A stretch of 33,073 bases of DNA. Source: DATMBL01 sp050735975 (GTDB lineage Bacteria > Desulfobacterota > Binatia > UBA9968). Below are positions 1 to 5,844 of this stretch, piece by piece. Each line of letters opens with the position of its first letter. Position 1 is the first letter of the stretch. Both the position numbers and the translations under genes were made by a program. The DNA lies in contig JBOHVS010000183.1 of NCBI GenBank assembly GCA_050735975.1, forward strand, positions 1 through 33,073, written 5' to 3'. The notes under the pieces were generated by a model, which had not been told where the DNA came from, did not search any database, and was given only the letters and a program-made list of their open reading frames with translations.

Positions 1-2
1 CC

Positions 3-128
3 TACCGAATGGTCAAGGATCACCGCTCGAACCTGGAGGTCGGAAATGCGGATGCGGTCCTCGACGGCGACCTCGACCAGTTCATTCAGGCCGTCCTGCT
101 CCAAACCAGCGAAGCACAGAGCGGCTAA
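3..128 (+). CDS. prfB: Peptide chain release factor 2, C-terminal fragment
   Basis: This is the last 41 codons of a gene that begins before the window. The peptide reads YRMVKDHRSNLEVGNADAVL, then DGDLDQFIQAVLL. It matches the very conserved C-terminus of RF2, where the tyrosine-arginine-methionine, VKDHR and LDGDL blocks are near invariant. RF2 recognises UGA and UAA stop codons and triggers peptide release on the ribosome. It ends with TAA at 126-128. The upstream part, including the SPF tripeptide, the GGQ motif and any programmed frameshift site, is outside the window. The RF2 assignment rather than RF1 rests on the DHR-NLEVG-DAVLDGDLD pattern. RF2 is relevant here because it competes with selenocysteine insertion at the UGA codon about 1.6 kb downstream. 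Confidence 0.88.
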   Translation, partial: YRMVKDHRSNLEVGNADAVLDGDLDQFIQAVLLQTSEAQSG

Positions 129-200
129 CTCGCGACTCTCCTTTTAACCGAAATCCAACGACGGCTGATGCCACAGAGCCCGAACAGGTCTCGGCGGTAG

Positions 201-482
201 TTAGCTCTGCTTTGCCTTTCTTTTTTTAAAGAACTGTATGTGACTTAAAGCGTCGGCCGCGACGATGCGGCCAATGGGCCCGATGCTGTAGGAAGCGTCA
301 ACCACCTTTTTATCCGAGTCGAGAATGAAATTCGTGGCGTGGATAATTTTTCGCCCGCCGCGGTAAAAGATGAGAACCGTTTATTCACCGGACAGATCCT
401 GCGGGATATGGAGCGTCCGGCCGCCGACGGTTTTAACTTCATAGTCGGGGAATCGATCACCGACGTTTAGCTGTTTCGCCAT
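201..482 (-). pseudogene. Peroxiredoxin/redoxin-like gene remnant (internal stop plus large deletion)
   Basis: Read from the ATG at 482-480, which has an AAGGAG Shine-Dalgarno about 8 nt upstream, the frame gives an N-terminus MAKQLNVGDRFPDYEVKTVG and GGRTLHIPQDLSGE. It then meets TAA at 383-381 (codon 34) and resumes in the same frame with TVLIFYRGG. After that comes a C-terminal piece, IIHATNFILDSDKKVVDAS followed by YSIGPIGRIVAADAL, ending at TAA 203-201. The two pieces resemble the start and end of AhpC/TSA-type redoxin proteins. The middle of about 100 residues, including the catalytic CxxC/UxxC region that normally follows FYRG, is missing although the frame is kept. I read it as a decayed peroxiredoxin. 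The stop is TAA, so selenocysteine recoding is not an explanation. It lies just after a nitroreductase remnant and the GntR gene. Confidence 0.7.
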
Positions 483-606
483 TCCAATTACTCCTTGCCG
501 TGAATTGTTTTGAAGAATCCTTCGCGATCCAGTTTCCGATGAAGTCGTAACCGCGAATGCTTCTGCGGTTTACAGCGAGCTCGTGGAGTTCGTCAACCTT
601 CAACAT
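457..606 (-). pseudogene. Nitroreductase-family N-terminal remnant
   Basis: This 49-residue reading frame starts at ATG 606-604 behind a good GGAGG Shine-Dalgarno and ends at TGA 459-457. Its first 21 residues, MLKVDELHELAVNRRSIRGY and D, match the conserved start of nitroreductase-family flavoproteins: an alpha helix followed by the R-R-S-I-R-x-[FY] FMN-phosphate-binding motif. After residue about 22 the similarity stops and the frame runs into the leader and start of the peroxiredoxin remnant. Family members are about 170-220 residues, so more than 85 percent is deleted. It follows the GntR gene by 25 nt on the same strand, so it was probably the second gene of a GntR-nitroreductase-peroxiredoxin operon. 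A short functional peptide is possible but unlikely. Confidence 0.6.
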
Positions 607-631
607 GATATCCTCCATTGGCGCACTTGAC

Positions 632-1372
632 TTAACTCTTCCGCTTGAGTTTCAGTTCGTAGCTGAAGAGATCGCTACGGTAGTAGCCTATGGTTCTCAA
701 GACCATATCCTTCTTATGAGTATAGTCTCTCTCGACGTAAAGCACCGGAGACCCGGCAGGGATCTCCAGGTGAGCAGACACATCGTCGTCCGATAGTCTG
801 GCGGCAACCACGTGTTTCACCCCGGTGATCCTGATGCGCAAAGCGGTTTCAATGGTGCTCGAGAGAGGCTGGCGCGCAATTCGCTTTTCCGAGATGCGGG
901 AAGCGATTCGGGAAGGAACGTAGGAGACCACATAGGCTAGGGGCTGCCCGTGGGACATTCGGAGCCGGATGATTCGCATTACTTTTTCGCTCGCTGCTAT
1001 GCGAAACTCCTGTTTAATCTGCTTTGATGGCTCTATGGGCTCGATCGCAATGAGCTTGAAACTCGTTCCATAGCGATTGAGAGTGACGAGATCCTCTGCT
1101 TCCAGTTCCAGGTTAATCGATTGTCGCGAGGGGCTGGTCCAATTGACGAAGGTCCCCTTGGCCCTTTCGCGCCTTAGGTATCCCTCTTCAGCCAGTTGTC
1201 CCAAAGCTTGGCGGATTGTGATTACGCTCACGCCAAGCCGCCGGCCCAACTCAAGCTCTCCGGGAATCTGAAAACCAGGGCTCCATTTTCCCGAGAGGAT
1301 GTTTTCCCTGATCTCCATCATCACCCTGAAGTACAGAGGAAACGGGGAGACGGGCCGTTTGGCGAGAGGCAT
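632..1372 (-). CDS. GntR-family (HutC subfamily) transcriptional regulator
   Basis: The 246-residue protein has an N-terminal GntR winged helix-turn-helix at about residues 10-78. It begins with PLYFRVMMEIRENILSGKW, has the family block PGELELGRRLGVSVITIRQA and ends the wing with GYLRRERAKGTFV. A C-terminal UTRA-type ligand domain follows at about 95-240 (LRMSHGQPLAYVVSYVPS, then YVERDYTHKKDMVLRTIGYY). This architecture defines the HutC subgroup, whose members bind small effectors and usually repress neighbouring genes. It is divergent from the CMD selenoprotein gene, with 81 nt between the start codons. An inverted repeat in that gap lies directly against its start codon. Downstream on its own strand are only gene remnants. 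Regulation of the divergent redox cluster is an inference from position; the effector is unknown. Confidence 0.88.
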   Translation of the reverse strand: MPLAKRPVSPFPLYFRVMMEIRENILSGKWSPGFQIPGELELGRRLGVSVITIRQALGQLAEEGYLRRERAKGTFVNWTSPSRQSINLELEAEDLVTLNRYGTSFKLIAIEPIEPSKQIKQEFRIAASEKVMRIIRLRMSHGQPLAYVVSYVPSRIASRISEKRIARQPLSSTIETALRIRITGVKHVVAARLSDDDVSAHLEIPAGSPVLYVERDYTHKKDMVLRTIGYYRSDLFSYELKLKRKS

Positions 1373-1376
1373 GTTG

Positions 1377-1397
1377 ACTACTTATATTCTTAGTAGT
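1377..1397. promoter_or_regulatory. Probable GntR operator (ACTACT-N9-AGTAGT)
   Basis: A perfect 6-bp inverted repeat, ACTACT at 1377-1382 and AGTAGT at 1392-1397 with a 9-nt spacer, sits 4 bp upstream of the GntR start codon. It lies inside the 81-nt gap shared with the divergent CMD selenoprotein gene. A second, wider repeat, TTGACT at 1374-1379 and AGTCAA at 1402-1407, surrounds it. TTGACT on either strand could also act as a -35 element; on the minus strand TATAAG follows after 15 nt. Autorepression by GntR proteins from divergent operators is common. The binding itself is inferred. Confidence 0.45.
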
Positions 1398-1453
1398 AGT
1401 AAGTCAAAGTCTCCAGCGCCGATCCATAGAGAATGCGTTAAAACGAGGAGTGT

Positions 1454-2101
1454 ATGAGCTTCGTCAAAGTCATCTCCGAATCCGATGCCACAGGGAAACT
1501 GAAAGTGGTTTACGAAAAAACGCGCGCCGGTCTGCGGCCTTCGGTGCGCGAAAGGAGAGGGAACAAGCTGCCGCCAATTGTCAGGATCTTCAGCCTCTGT
1601 CCACCGCTACTCGAAGCCAGGGTAGGATTTGACAAGGGTATCTACCGGCCCGGTCATTCCGGCCTGGGGCGACGCAAGGAAGAACTGATCGCGACACAGG
1701 TAGCGGCCCTCAGCGGCTGCAGGTTTTGAGGAATCGGTCACGGAGAGTTTCTCCGTGTCGACGGAAGAATGGCGGTCGATGAAGTCGCCAAGGTGATTAC
1801 CAATTGGCGGGAGGCCGATTTGGACGATCAAGAAAAAGCGATGTTGGCCTTTACCGAAAAGTTCACTCTGACACCGAGTGAGATCACTGATCAGGATATC
1901 GAGACACTCCGCCAAGCCGGATTTGACGAAAACCAGATCCTCGCCATCGGTCTAGGAGGGGGGTACAGGAATTGGGTCGACCGGATTGCCGACTTGCTTG
2001 GTGTCGAGGAAGAAAAATTCGATTTTCCCGGGGAGATTCTGAAAGCTTTCGGCGTTACGCGCGAGCAACTGCAGACTTCCCTTTACGAGGACACGGAATG
2101 A
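1454..2101 (+). CDS. AhpD/CMD-like peroxidase, predicted selenoprotein (CxxU, Sec92 at TGA 1727-1729)
   Basis: The frame gives 215 residues if the TGA at 1727-1729 is read through. Upstream of it (1454-1726) the protein shows the usual CMD/alkylhydroperoxidase-D start (SDATGKLKVVYEKTRA, PPIVRIFSL, GRRKEELIATQVAALSGC). Downstream, in the same frame, it continues with GHGEFLRVDGRMAVDEVAKV and a normal second half (EKAMLAFTEKFTLTPSEIT, YRNWVDRIADLLGVE). The TGA falls exactly on the second cysteine of the AhpD active site: C89-R-F-[TGA92]-G-I-G-H96 matches C-x2-C-x3-H. A perfect SECIS-like hairpin follows. CMD/AhpD-like proteins with CxxU are an established bacterial selenoprotein family. The likely role is thiol/selenol-dependent reduction of peroxides. 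GAGGAG lies 3 nt before ATG. A point nonsense mutation is the alternative, but the hairpin and exact position argue against it. Confidence 0.85.
1739..1757 (+). promoter_or_regulatory. Bacterial SECIS-like hairpin
   Basis: Nine nucleotides after the TGA begins a perfect 8-bp stem: CACGGAGA at 1739-1746, loop GTT at 1747-1749, and TCTCCGTG at 1750-1757. The loop opens with G, 18 nt downstream of the TGA. This agrees with the known bacterial SECIS pattern, a stem-loop in the coding region with a small apical loop carrying a G at its start about 16-37 nt after UGA, which is recognised by SelB. It encodes residues of the protein at the same time. Its function is inferred; selA, selB, selC and selD are not in this window. 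Confidence 0.75.
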
Positions 2102-2541
2102 GCCGGCTTCTGATAGTGCCAGGCAGGAGTTTTGAGGATCTTCTAGCTGCCGCTCCGGGAGCGCTGGAAGCGGATCTTGAGATGCGGCGCCAGTTGACCG
2201 AGGGTTTGACGCCGCGTTTGTATTCCCTGATCGCCGTCGCCGTCGCAGGCATGTTGGGGTGCGAGAGATTCGTTGACGATTTGCGCGGGCCGCTGGAGAA
2301 ATCCGTTGCTTCCCAAGCGGCAAAGGACTGGACGAAGCTTCCGCTGAACGAGGCGGAGCGGGCTATTCTCTCGTACACAGAGAAAGGCACACTCGATGAA
2401 GCTTCTGTGCGAAAGAGGGACGTGGACGCGCTAAGAGCCGCAGGTTTAGCCGACAAAGACGTTCTTATCATCGCGACTGCCATAGCCTATCACAACTACT
2501 CGATCCGGATGGCTGCGGTTTTTGATGTGACACCGCGTTAG
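2098..2541 (+). CDS. CMD/AhpD-like paralogue without the catalytic motif
   Basis: This 147-residue protein starts at ATG 2098, overlapping the TGA of the selenoprotein gene as ATGA, so the two are probably translationally coupled. It has the CMD-domain helical layout: GLTPRLYSLIAVAVAGML, GC, then LNEAERAILSYTEKGTLD and AIAYHNYSIRMAAVF, which parallels the second half of the upstream protein. At the active site only the first Cys remains: G-C-E-R-F-V-D-D-L, so the second Cys/Sec position is Phe and the His is absent. It is therefore unlikely to be a peroxidase itself. A structural partner of the selenoprotein is a reasonable inference, since CMD proteins form oligomers. An upstream in-frame ATG exists at 1972, but it lies deep inside the preceding gene and adds residues with no family similarity. 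Confidence 0.75.
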   Translation: MSRLLIVPGRSFEDLLAAAPGALEADLEMRRQLTEGLTPRLYSLIAVAVAGMLGCERFVDDLRGPLEKSVASQAAKDWTKLPLNEAERAILSYTEKGTLDEASVRKRDVDALRAAGLADKDVLIIATAIAYHNYSIRMAAVFDVTPR

Positions 2542-2556
2542 AGAGGAGGAACTTTC

Positions 2557-3450
2557 ATGCAAATTTTCAAGGGGGATTTTAGCGCAACAAAAGGAATTCC
2601 ACCGAGCGGGCTATGCGTCGGCGTTCATCGCGCCGGCGCCATCCACCAGAAAATGGTCGCAAAGCATGGCGATCATCTGGCGGTTTGGTCGCTGAGACCC
2701 GATCTCGATTTCATTGCTTTCAAGAAAGAGGGTCTGGGAGAACAGGGAATTCGCTCCACCAGTGAGATGGAATCCATCGACGCTTCGAGCGAAAAGCTCA
2801 TTTACGGGGTGCGCGGGGCCCCGCCTGAAATTAGGGAAAAGGCGCGTGAAAAGGGACTTACACTGCTGGCGGATGCGACCTGTCCTTTTGTCACGCAGCA
2901 GGAAGAGGCCGAGCTCCAGTTACTTGAGTCCGGTTGTCATCTCGTGGTTCTGAGCAGTCGCACGCATCACGGGATTCCAAGGCTTCAGGGGATTGCGCGC
3001 GAAAAGGGAAAGGAAGTTTTCATCGTGGAGCGGGCAGAAGACGTCGATGAGATTCGCCTTACTCGTTTCGAACCGATCGGAGTGATCGTCCAGACGACCT
3101 TCTGGCTCGAAACCTACAAGAAGATCATGGCTCGCATTCTCGAGCGTTTCGCGAATGTTCAGATCAGAAACACGGCTTGCATCGATTCGCTACAGCGTCT
3201 TCCGGAGGTCGAGAAGCTCGCCAAGAAAGTCGATGTGATCATTATTTTCGGCTGGACCGAAGGGATGACGAATCGAATGCTCGAGGTCGCCCGCGCGTTC
3301 AATGCGCACGTGCACAAGATCGAAAAAGTGGATGATCTCCAACTCGAGTGGCTTCGGGGAAAAGAAAAAGTGGGAATCATCGGCGCGAACGAGACCCCGG
3401 ATTGGATGATGAACGAAGCGATCGAAAGAATCAAAAGCATGGCTGCCTGA
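2557..3450 (+). CDS. IspH/LytB-like Fe-S protein with altered active site
   Basis: The 297 residues follow the IspH fold in length and order. Three cluster-binding cysteines are present at IspH-like spacing: C20 (GLCVGVHRAG), C109 (ATCPFVTQQEEAE) and C208 (NTACIDSLQR). The conserved VQTTFWLETY and the late MTNRMLEVA and IIGANETPDWM segments are also there. IspH reduces HMBPP to IPP/DMAPP using H41, H74, H124 and E126 (E. coli numbering) around the diphosphate. Here these regions read LAVWS, YGVRGA and RTHHGIPR: H41 becomes W, H74 becomes R86 and the HPE catalytic Glu is lost. It is therefore probably not the MEP-pathway enzyme but a paralogue reducing another substrate. GAGAGGAGG lies 9 nt before ATG. 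A ferredoxin gene follows after 3 nt and is a likely electron donor. Confidence 0.8.
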   Translation: MQIFKGDFSATKGIPPSGLCVGVHRAGAIHQKMVAKHGDHLAVWSLRPDLDFIAFKKEGLGEQGIRSTSEMESIDASSEKLIYGVRGAPPEIREKAREKGLTLLADATCPFVTQQEEAELQLLESGCHLVVLSSRTHHGIPRLQGIAREKGKEVFIVERAEDVDEIRLTRFEPIGVIVQTTFWLETYKKIMARILERFANVQIRNTACIDSLQRLPEVEKLAKKVDVIIIFGWTEGMTNRMLEVARAFNAHVHKIEKVDDLQLEWLRGKEKVGIIGANETPDWMMNEAIERIKSMAA

Positions 3451-3453
3451 GCT

Positions 3454-3735
3454 ATGCCGAAAGTGACTTTCATGCCGCGCGGGCAGTCTTTCGAAGTGGC
3501 GGCGGGAACCACGATCCTGGTTTCGGCCATCCAAAATGGAGTGCAGCTTCGACACGACTGCACAGAAGCGATTTGTGGCACGGATCGGGTAAAGATCCTT
3601 TCCGGCAAAGAGCACCTGAGCGAAAAAACAGAAAACGAGGAGTTGACGCTCGAAATGATGAACGCGGGGCCGAACGACAGGTTGGGGTGCGTTGCGCGCG
3701 TTTTGGGCGATGTCACGGTCGAACTTCCCGAGTAA
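3454..3735 (+). CDS. [2Fe-2S] ferredoxin-like protein with Asp at the third ligand position
   Basis: The 93-residue protein has the beta-grasp ferredoxin layout: TFMPRGQSFEVAAGTTIL, NGVQLRHDC and a C-terminal GDVTVELPE strand. Normal plant/adrenodoxin-type ligands are C-x4-C-x2-C-xn-C. Here they are C36, C41, D44 and C79 (HDCTEAICGTDRVKI and DRLGCVARV). The GAT codon for D44 is at 3583-3585. It starts 3 nt after the IspH-like stop and is followed after 20 nt by the OCD-like gene, so it is co-transcribed. The expected role is one-electron transfer to or from the IspH-like protein. An Asp ligand would shift potential or stability; alternatively the cluster is lost. The rest of the domain is intact, so decay is not obvious. 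Confidence 0.82.
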   Translation: MPKVTFMPRGQSFEVAAGTTILVSAIQNGVQLRHDCTEAICGTDRVKILSGKEHLSEKTENEELTLEMMNAGPNDRLGCVARVLGDVTVELPE

Positions 3736-3755
3736 ACGAAGTCGAGGAACGTCAA

Positions 3756-4715
3756 ATGACGGCGCCAATGGCGATTTTAGCGAAACCGGATGACCACCGC
3801 GGCATTCTCGCGATGTCGGAGGCGGTCGATGCCATGCTCGAAGCCTTTCGGAATTGGGCGAAGGATCCTCTCGTTGCTGAGCTTCGGCGTCGCACGCACA
3901 CGCCTAAAAACGTCAGAATTACGCTTCACCAGGGAGCAGCGCCGGCTTATGGCACAACCGGGATTATGACCCACGCCGAGCTGGTGCGAATTTTTGGCGA
4001 CAAGCAAAAATATCCGCGCCGCGGCCGGCCGGTTCTTGTTCTTTATGACAGTGACACGGCAGCCCTGAAACTGATTCTGGTCGGCGAGATGCATCCCAAG
4101 GAGCTGCCCGACGCGAATAGTGTCGTGGCGATGCCGACCGCCTGCGCCTCGATGGTCGGCACCGACCTTCTCGCTCGCAAAAACTGCGCGGTCGCGGGAA
4201 TCTTCGGCGCCGGCGACCAGGCCAAGCTTCACCTGCTGGCGCTAACGTGCATTCGAAAATCAATAAAGAAAGTCCGCGTCTTCAGCCCAACGCGAGAGAA
4301 TCGAGAAAAGTTCGCGGCGGAAATGAGCGGGATTGTCGGCATCGAAGTTGTCGCCGCTCAATCGGCGCTCGAGGTGGTTGACGAAGCCGATGTGATCATC
4401 TGCGCAACCAATTCGAATGTTCCCGTTTTTGACGGCAATTGGCTGGTTCCGGGCCAACATGTAACCTCGATTGTCTCGAGCAATATCGGATTGTTGAAAA
4501 GAGGTCTTGTCAATGAAATGCGGCGCGAGATCGACGATCGGACCTTGGAAAGGGCCGATGTGTTGATGACGAATGTGTGGGGGCAGGAGGAGTTGGACAA
4601 AACAGCCGTGTTTTGGGAAGCCTCGCTCGATCGTCCGAACATTGCGCGAAAGATCGTCGACGCCGGAGAGGTCATGCGAGGCGAAAAAAGCGGGCGAACG
4701 ACGAGTCCCAGATAA
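3756..4715 (+). CDS. Ornithine cyclodeaminase/mu-crystallin-family oxidoreductase
   Basis: The 319-residue protein begins at ATG 3756 (GAGGA upstream) with MTAPMAILAKPDDHRGILAM. It has the family's substrate-domain residues RITLHQGAAPAYGTTGIM and a Rossmann dinucleotide-binding motif, GIFGAGDQAKLHL, at about 147-159. These are followed by VRVFSPTRENREKFAAEM and DVIICATNSNVPVFDG. The length fits the OCD/mu-crystallin family. Members deaminate or reduce cyclic and straight amino or imino acids, or act as ketimine reductases with NAD(P)H. The actual substrate cannot be told. It sits in the IspH-like/ferredoxin/Rdh-like cluster, where a nicotinamide-dependent oxidoreductase could supply or consume the substrate. 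A run of six A near its 3' end lies where a -1 frame ORF continues. Confidence 0.85.
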   Translation: MTAPMAILAKPDDHRGILAMSEAVDAMLEAFRNWAKDPLVAELRRRTHTPKNVRITLHQGAAPAYGTTGIMTHAELVRIFGDKQKYPRRGRPVLVLYDSDTAALKLILVGEMHPKELPDANSVVAMPTACASMVGTDLLARKNCAVAGIFGAGDQAKLHLLALTCIRKSIKKVRVFSPTRENREKFAAEMSGIVGIEVVAAQSALEVVDEADVIICATNSNVPVFDGNWLVPGQHVTSIVSSNIGLLKRGLVNEMRREIDDRTLERADVLMTNVWGQEELDKTAVFWEASLDRPNIARKIVDAGEVMRGEKSGRTTSPR

Positions 4716-4870
4716 CTTACTTTAAGAATTGCGCCTTTTGGGGAATAGGCGCCGCCGCGATCGGCGGTTTGATCTATGACAAGCTATTAAAGCAGCGCAA
4801 AGGGTTGGTTCTTGACTTCAATCCGCTCGAATTTTACGACGGCTCCTGGACAGAGGAACAGACGGAATGA
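4577..4870 (+). CDS. Small single-helix membrane protein, start uncertain (-1 frame relative to the OCD-like gene)
   Basis: The convincing part is 4716-4870, after the OCD-like stop: ITYFKNCAFWGIGAAAIGG, LIYDKLLKQRK, then GLVLDFNPLEFYDGSW and TEEQTE. It shows one hydrophobic helix (FWGIGAAAIGGLIY), a basic stretch after it and an acidic tail. No ATG, GTG or TTG lies close before it in this frame. The nearest starts are ATG 4577 and TTG 4613, both well inside the OCD-like gene, where the predicted peptide is arginine-rich and looks non-native. Expression may therefore need a -1 shift at the A-run (4684-4689), a non-standard start, or there is an indel in the assembly. A small membrane anchor beside an Rdh-like gene recalls RdhB, but no sequence similarity is claimed. 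Confidence 0.45.
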   Translation: MGAGGVGQNSRVLGSLARSSEHCAKDRRRRRGHARRKKRANDESQITYFKNCAFWGIGAAAIGGLIYDKLLKQRKGLVLDFNPLEFYDGSWTEEQTE

Positions 4871-4931
4871 ACGGGAGGCTGCAGCGGTGACAGGGTATAG
4901 GTGAAGATGATCACAGACGAGGTTCTTTAGT

Positions 4932-5837
4932 ATGCGTGGAACAACTCCCAGACGCGAACAAGGAATGGCGGACCCGGTATTGGCCTCAATGGTTCATGCG
5001 CTGGGAATGGAAACAGCGCGGCACTATACGGCGGCGACTCCGAAGATCCAAGCTTACCGCGACAGTTGGGTGAAGCTGGCAAAGTTTCGTGACGGTCCGG
5101 TCAACCCAAAGCGGATCGAAGTCAGCGATCCAGCAGAGATGACGAAACAGATCACAGCCAAGGCTATGGAACTGGGGGCCACGATGGTGGGAACCTGCCG
5201 TCTACAACCGCACATGATCGATCTCGGCGAGGACGTACCGCATGAGTTCGTCATCGCAGCCTGTGTAGCGGAAGATTACGAAAAAGTAGGCCACGGCGCC
5301 AACGCCGTGGAAGAAGAAGCGATGCGGGTCTACGCCAAGTGTACGGAGATCGCGACAGATCTCGCCGCTTACATTCGCGGTCTCGGCTACCCAGCGTTAG
5401 CGCACCATAACGGCGGGAGCGCAGTTCAGGCGATTCCCATCTTTTACCAGGTGGGTTTCGGAGAGCTGGGGCGGCACGGGAGCCTGATCAACGAGAAATA
5501 CGGCGCGAGCTTTCGCCCCGGCTGCGTCACTACCGATTTGCCGCTTGTCGAGGATAAGCCTCGCGAATTCGGCGTCCAGGATTTTTGCATGAACTGCAAC
5601 GTTTGTCAGCTCAACTGTCCCGGCGACGCTATTCCAAAAGAGCACGTCACGACGCACGGCATCAAGCGCTGGCTCATCGATCTCGAGAAGTGCTACCCCT
5701 ATTCGCGCCTGCGCGATGAATACTGTCACCTGTGTGTGGACGTCTGCCCTTATATCGTGAAGTCCCATCCGGAAACTTACAAGGCTTTCATGAAGGAGCG
5801 CAAGCAGGTCGGCTACAAAACGCCGAAATCCTGGTAG
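4932..5837 (+). CDS. Reductive-dehalogenase/QueG-like iron-sulfur protein
   Basis: The 301 residues match the core of reductive dehalogenases and the related epoxyqueuosine reductase QueG. There is an N-terminal cobalamin-domain-like region (AKAMELGATMVGTCRLQPHM, AAYIRGLGYPALAHHNGG, FGELGRHGSLINEKYG, GCVTTDLPLVEDKPREFG). A bacterial ferredoxin domain follows, with C219-x2-C222-x2-C225-x3-C229 (FCMNCNVCQLNCPGDAIP) and a second set C254, C265-x2-C268-x3-C272 (EYCHLCVDVCPY). No twin-arginine signal is visible, so it should be cytoplasmic. It is shorter than respiratory RdhA (about 450-550). Known members use corrinoid and two [4Fe-4S] clusters; cofactor use here is inferred. ATG 4932 is chosen because GAGG lies 9 nt before it; ATG 4965 has no proper spacing. 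Confidence 0.75.
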   Translation: MRGTTPRREQGMADPVLASMVHALGMETARHYTAATPKIQAYRDSWVKLAKFRDGPVNPKRIEVSDPAEMTKQITAKAMELGATMVGTCRLQPHMIDLGEDVPHEFVIAACVAEDYEKVGHGANAVEEEAMRVYAKCTEIATDLAAYIRGLGYPALAHHNGGSAVQAIPIFYQVGFGELGRHGSLINEKYGASFRPGCVTTDLPLVEDKPREFGVQDFCMNCNVCQLNCPGDAIPKEHVTTHGIKRWLIDLEKCYPYSRLRDEYCHLCVDVCPYIVKSHPETYKAFMKERKQVGYKTPKSW

Positions 5838-5844
5838 CGATTCC

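Noticed and set aside
381..383. Internal stop of the peroxiredoxin remnant as selenocysteine
   Set aside because: The codon is TAA, not TGA. It precedes TVLIFYRG, so it is not at the catalytic position, and the catalytic region is deleted.
1454..1729. Split CMD gene as a simple pseudogene with a nonsense mutation
   Set aside because: Both halves are in one frame with no frameshift, the TGA is exactly at the second active-site Cys, a SECIS-like hairpin follows, and a coupled downstream gene is intact. Selenocysteine is the better explanation.
2055..2483. 142-codon open frame on the minus strand
   Set aside because: It is antisense to the second CMD gene, has no recognisable domain, and its composition is that of a shadow frame.
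3348..3755. N-terminal extension of the OCD-like gene in its own frame
   Set aside because: It overlaps the IspH-like and ferredoxin genes entirely and gives arginine/histidine-rich non-family residues. ATG 3756 with GAGGA fits the family start.
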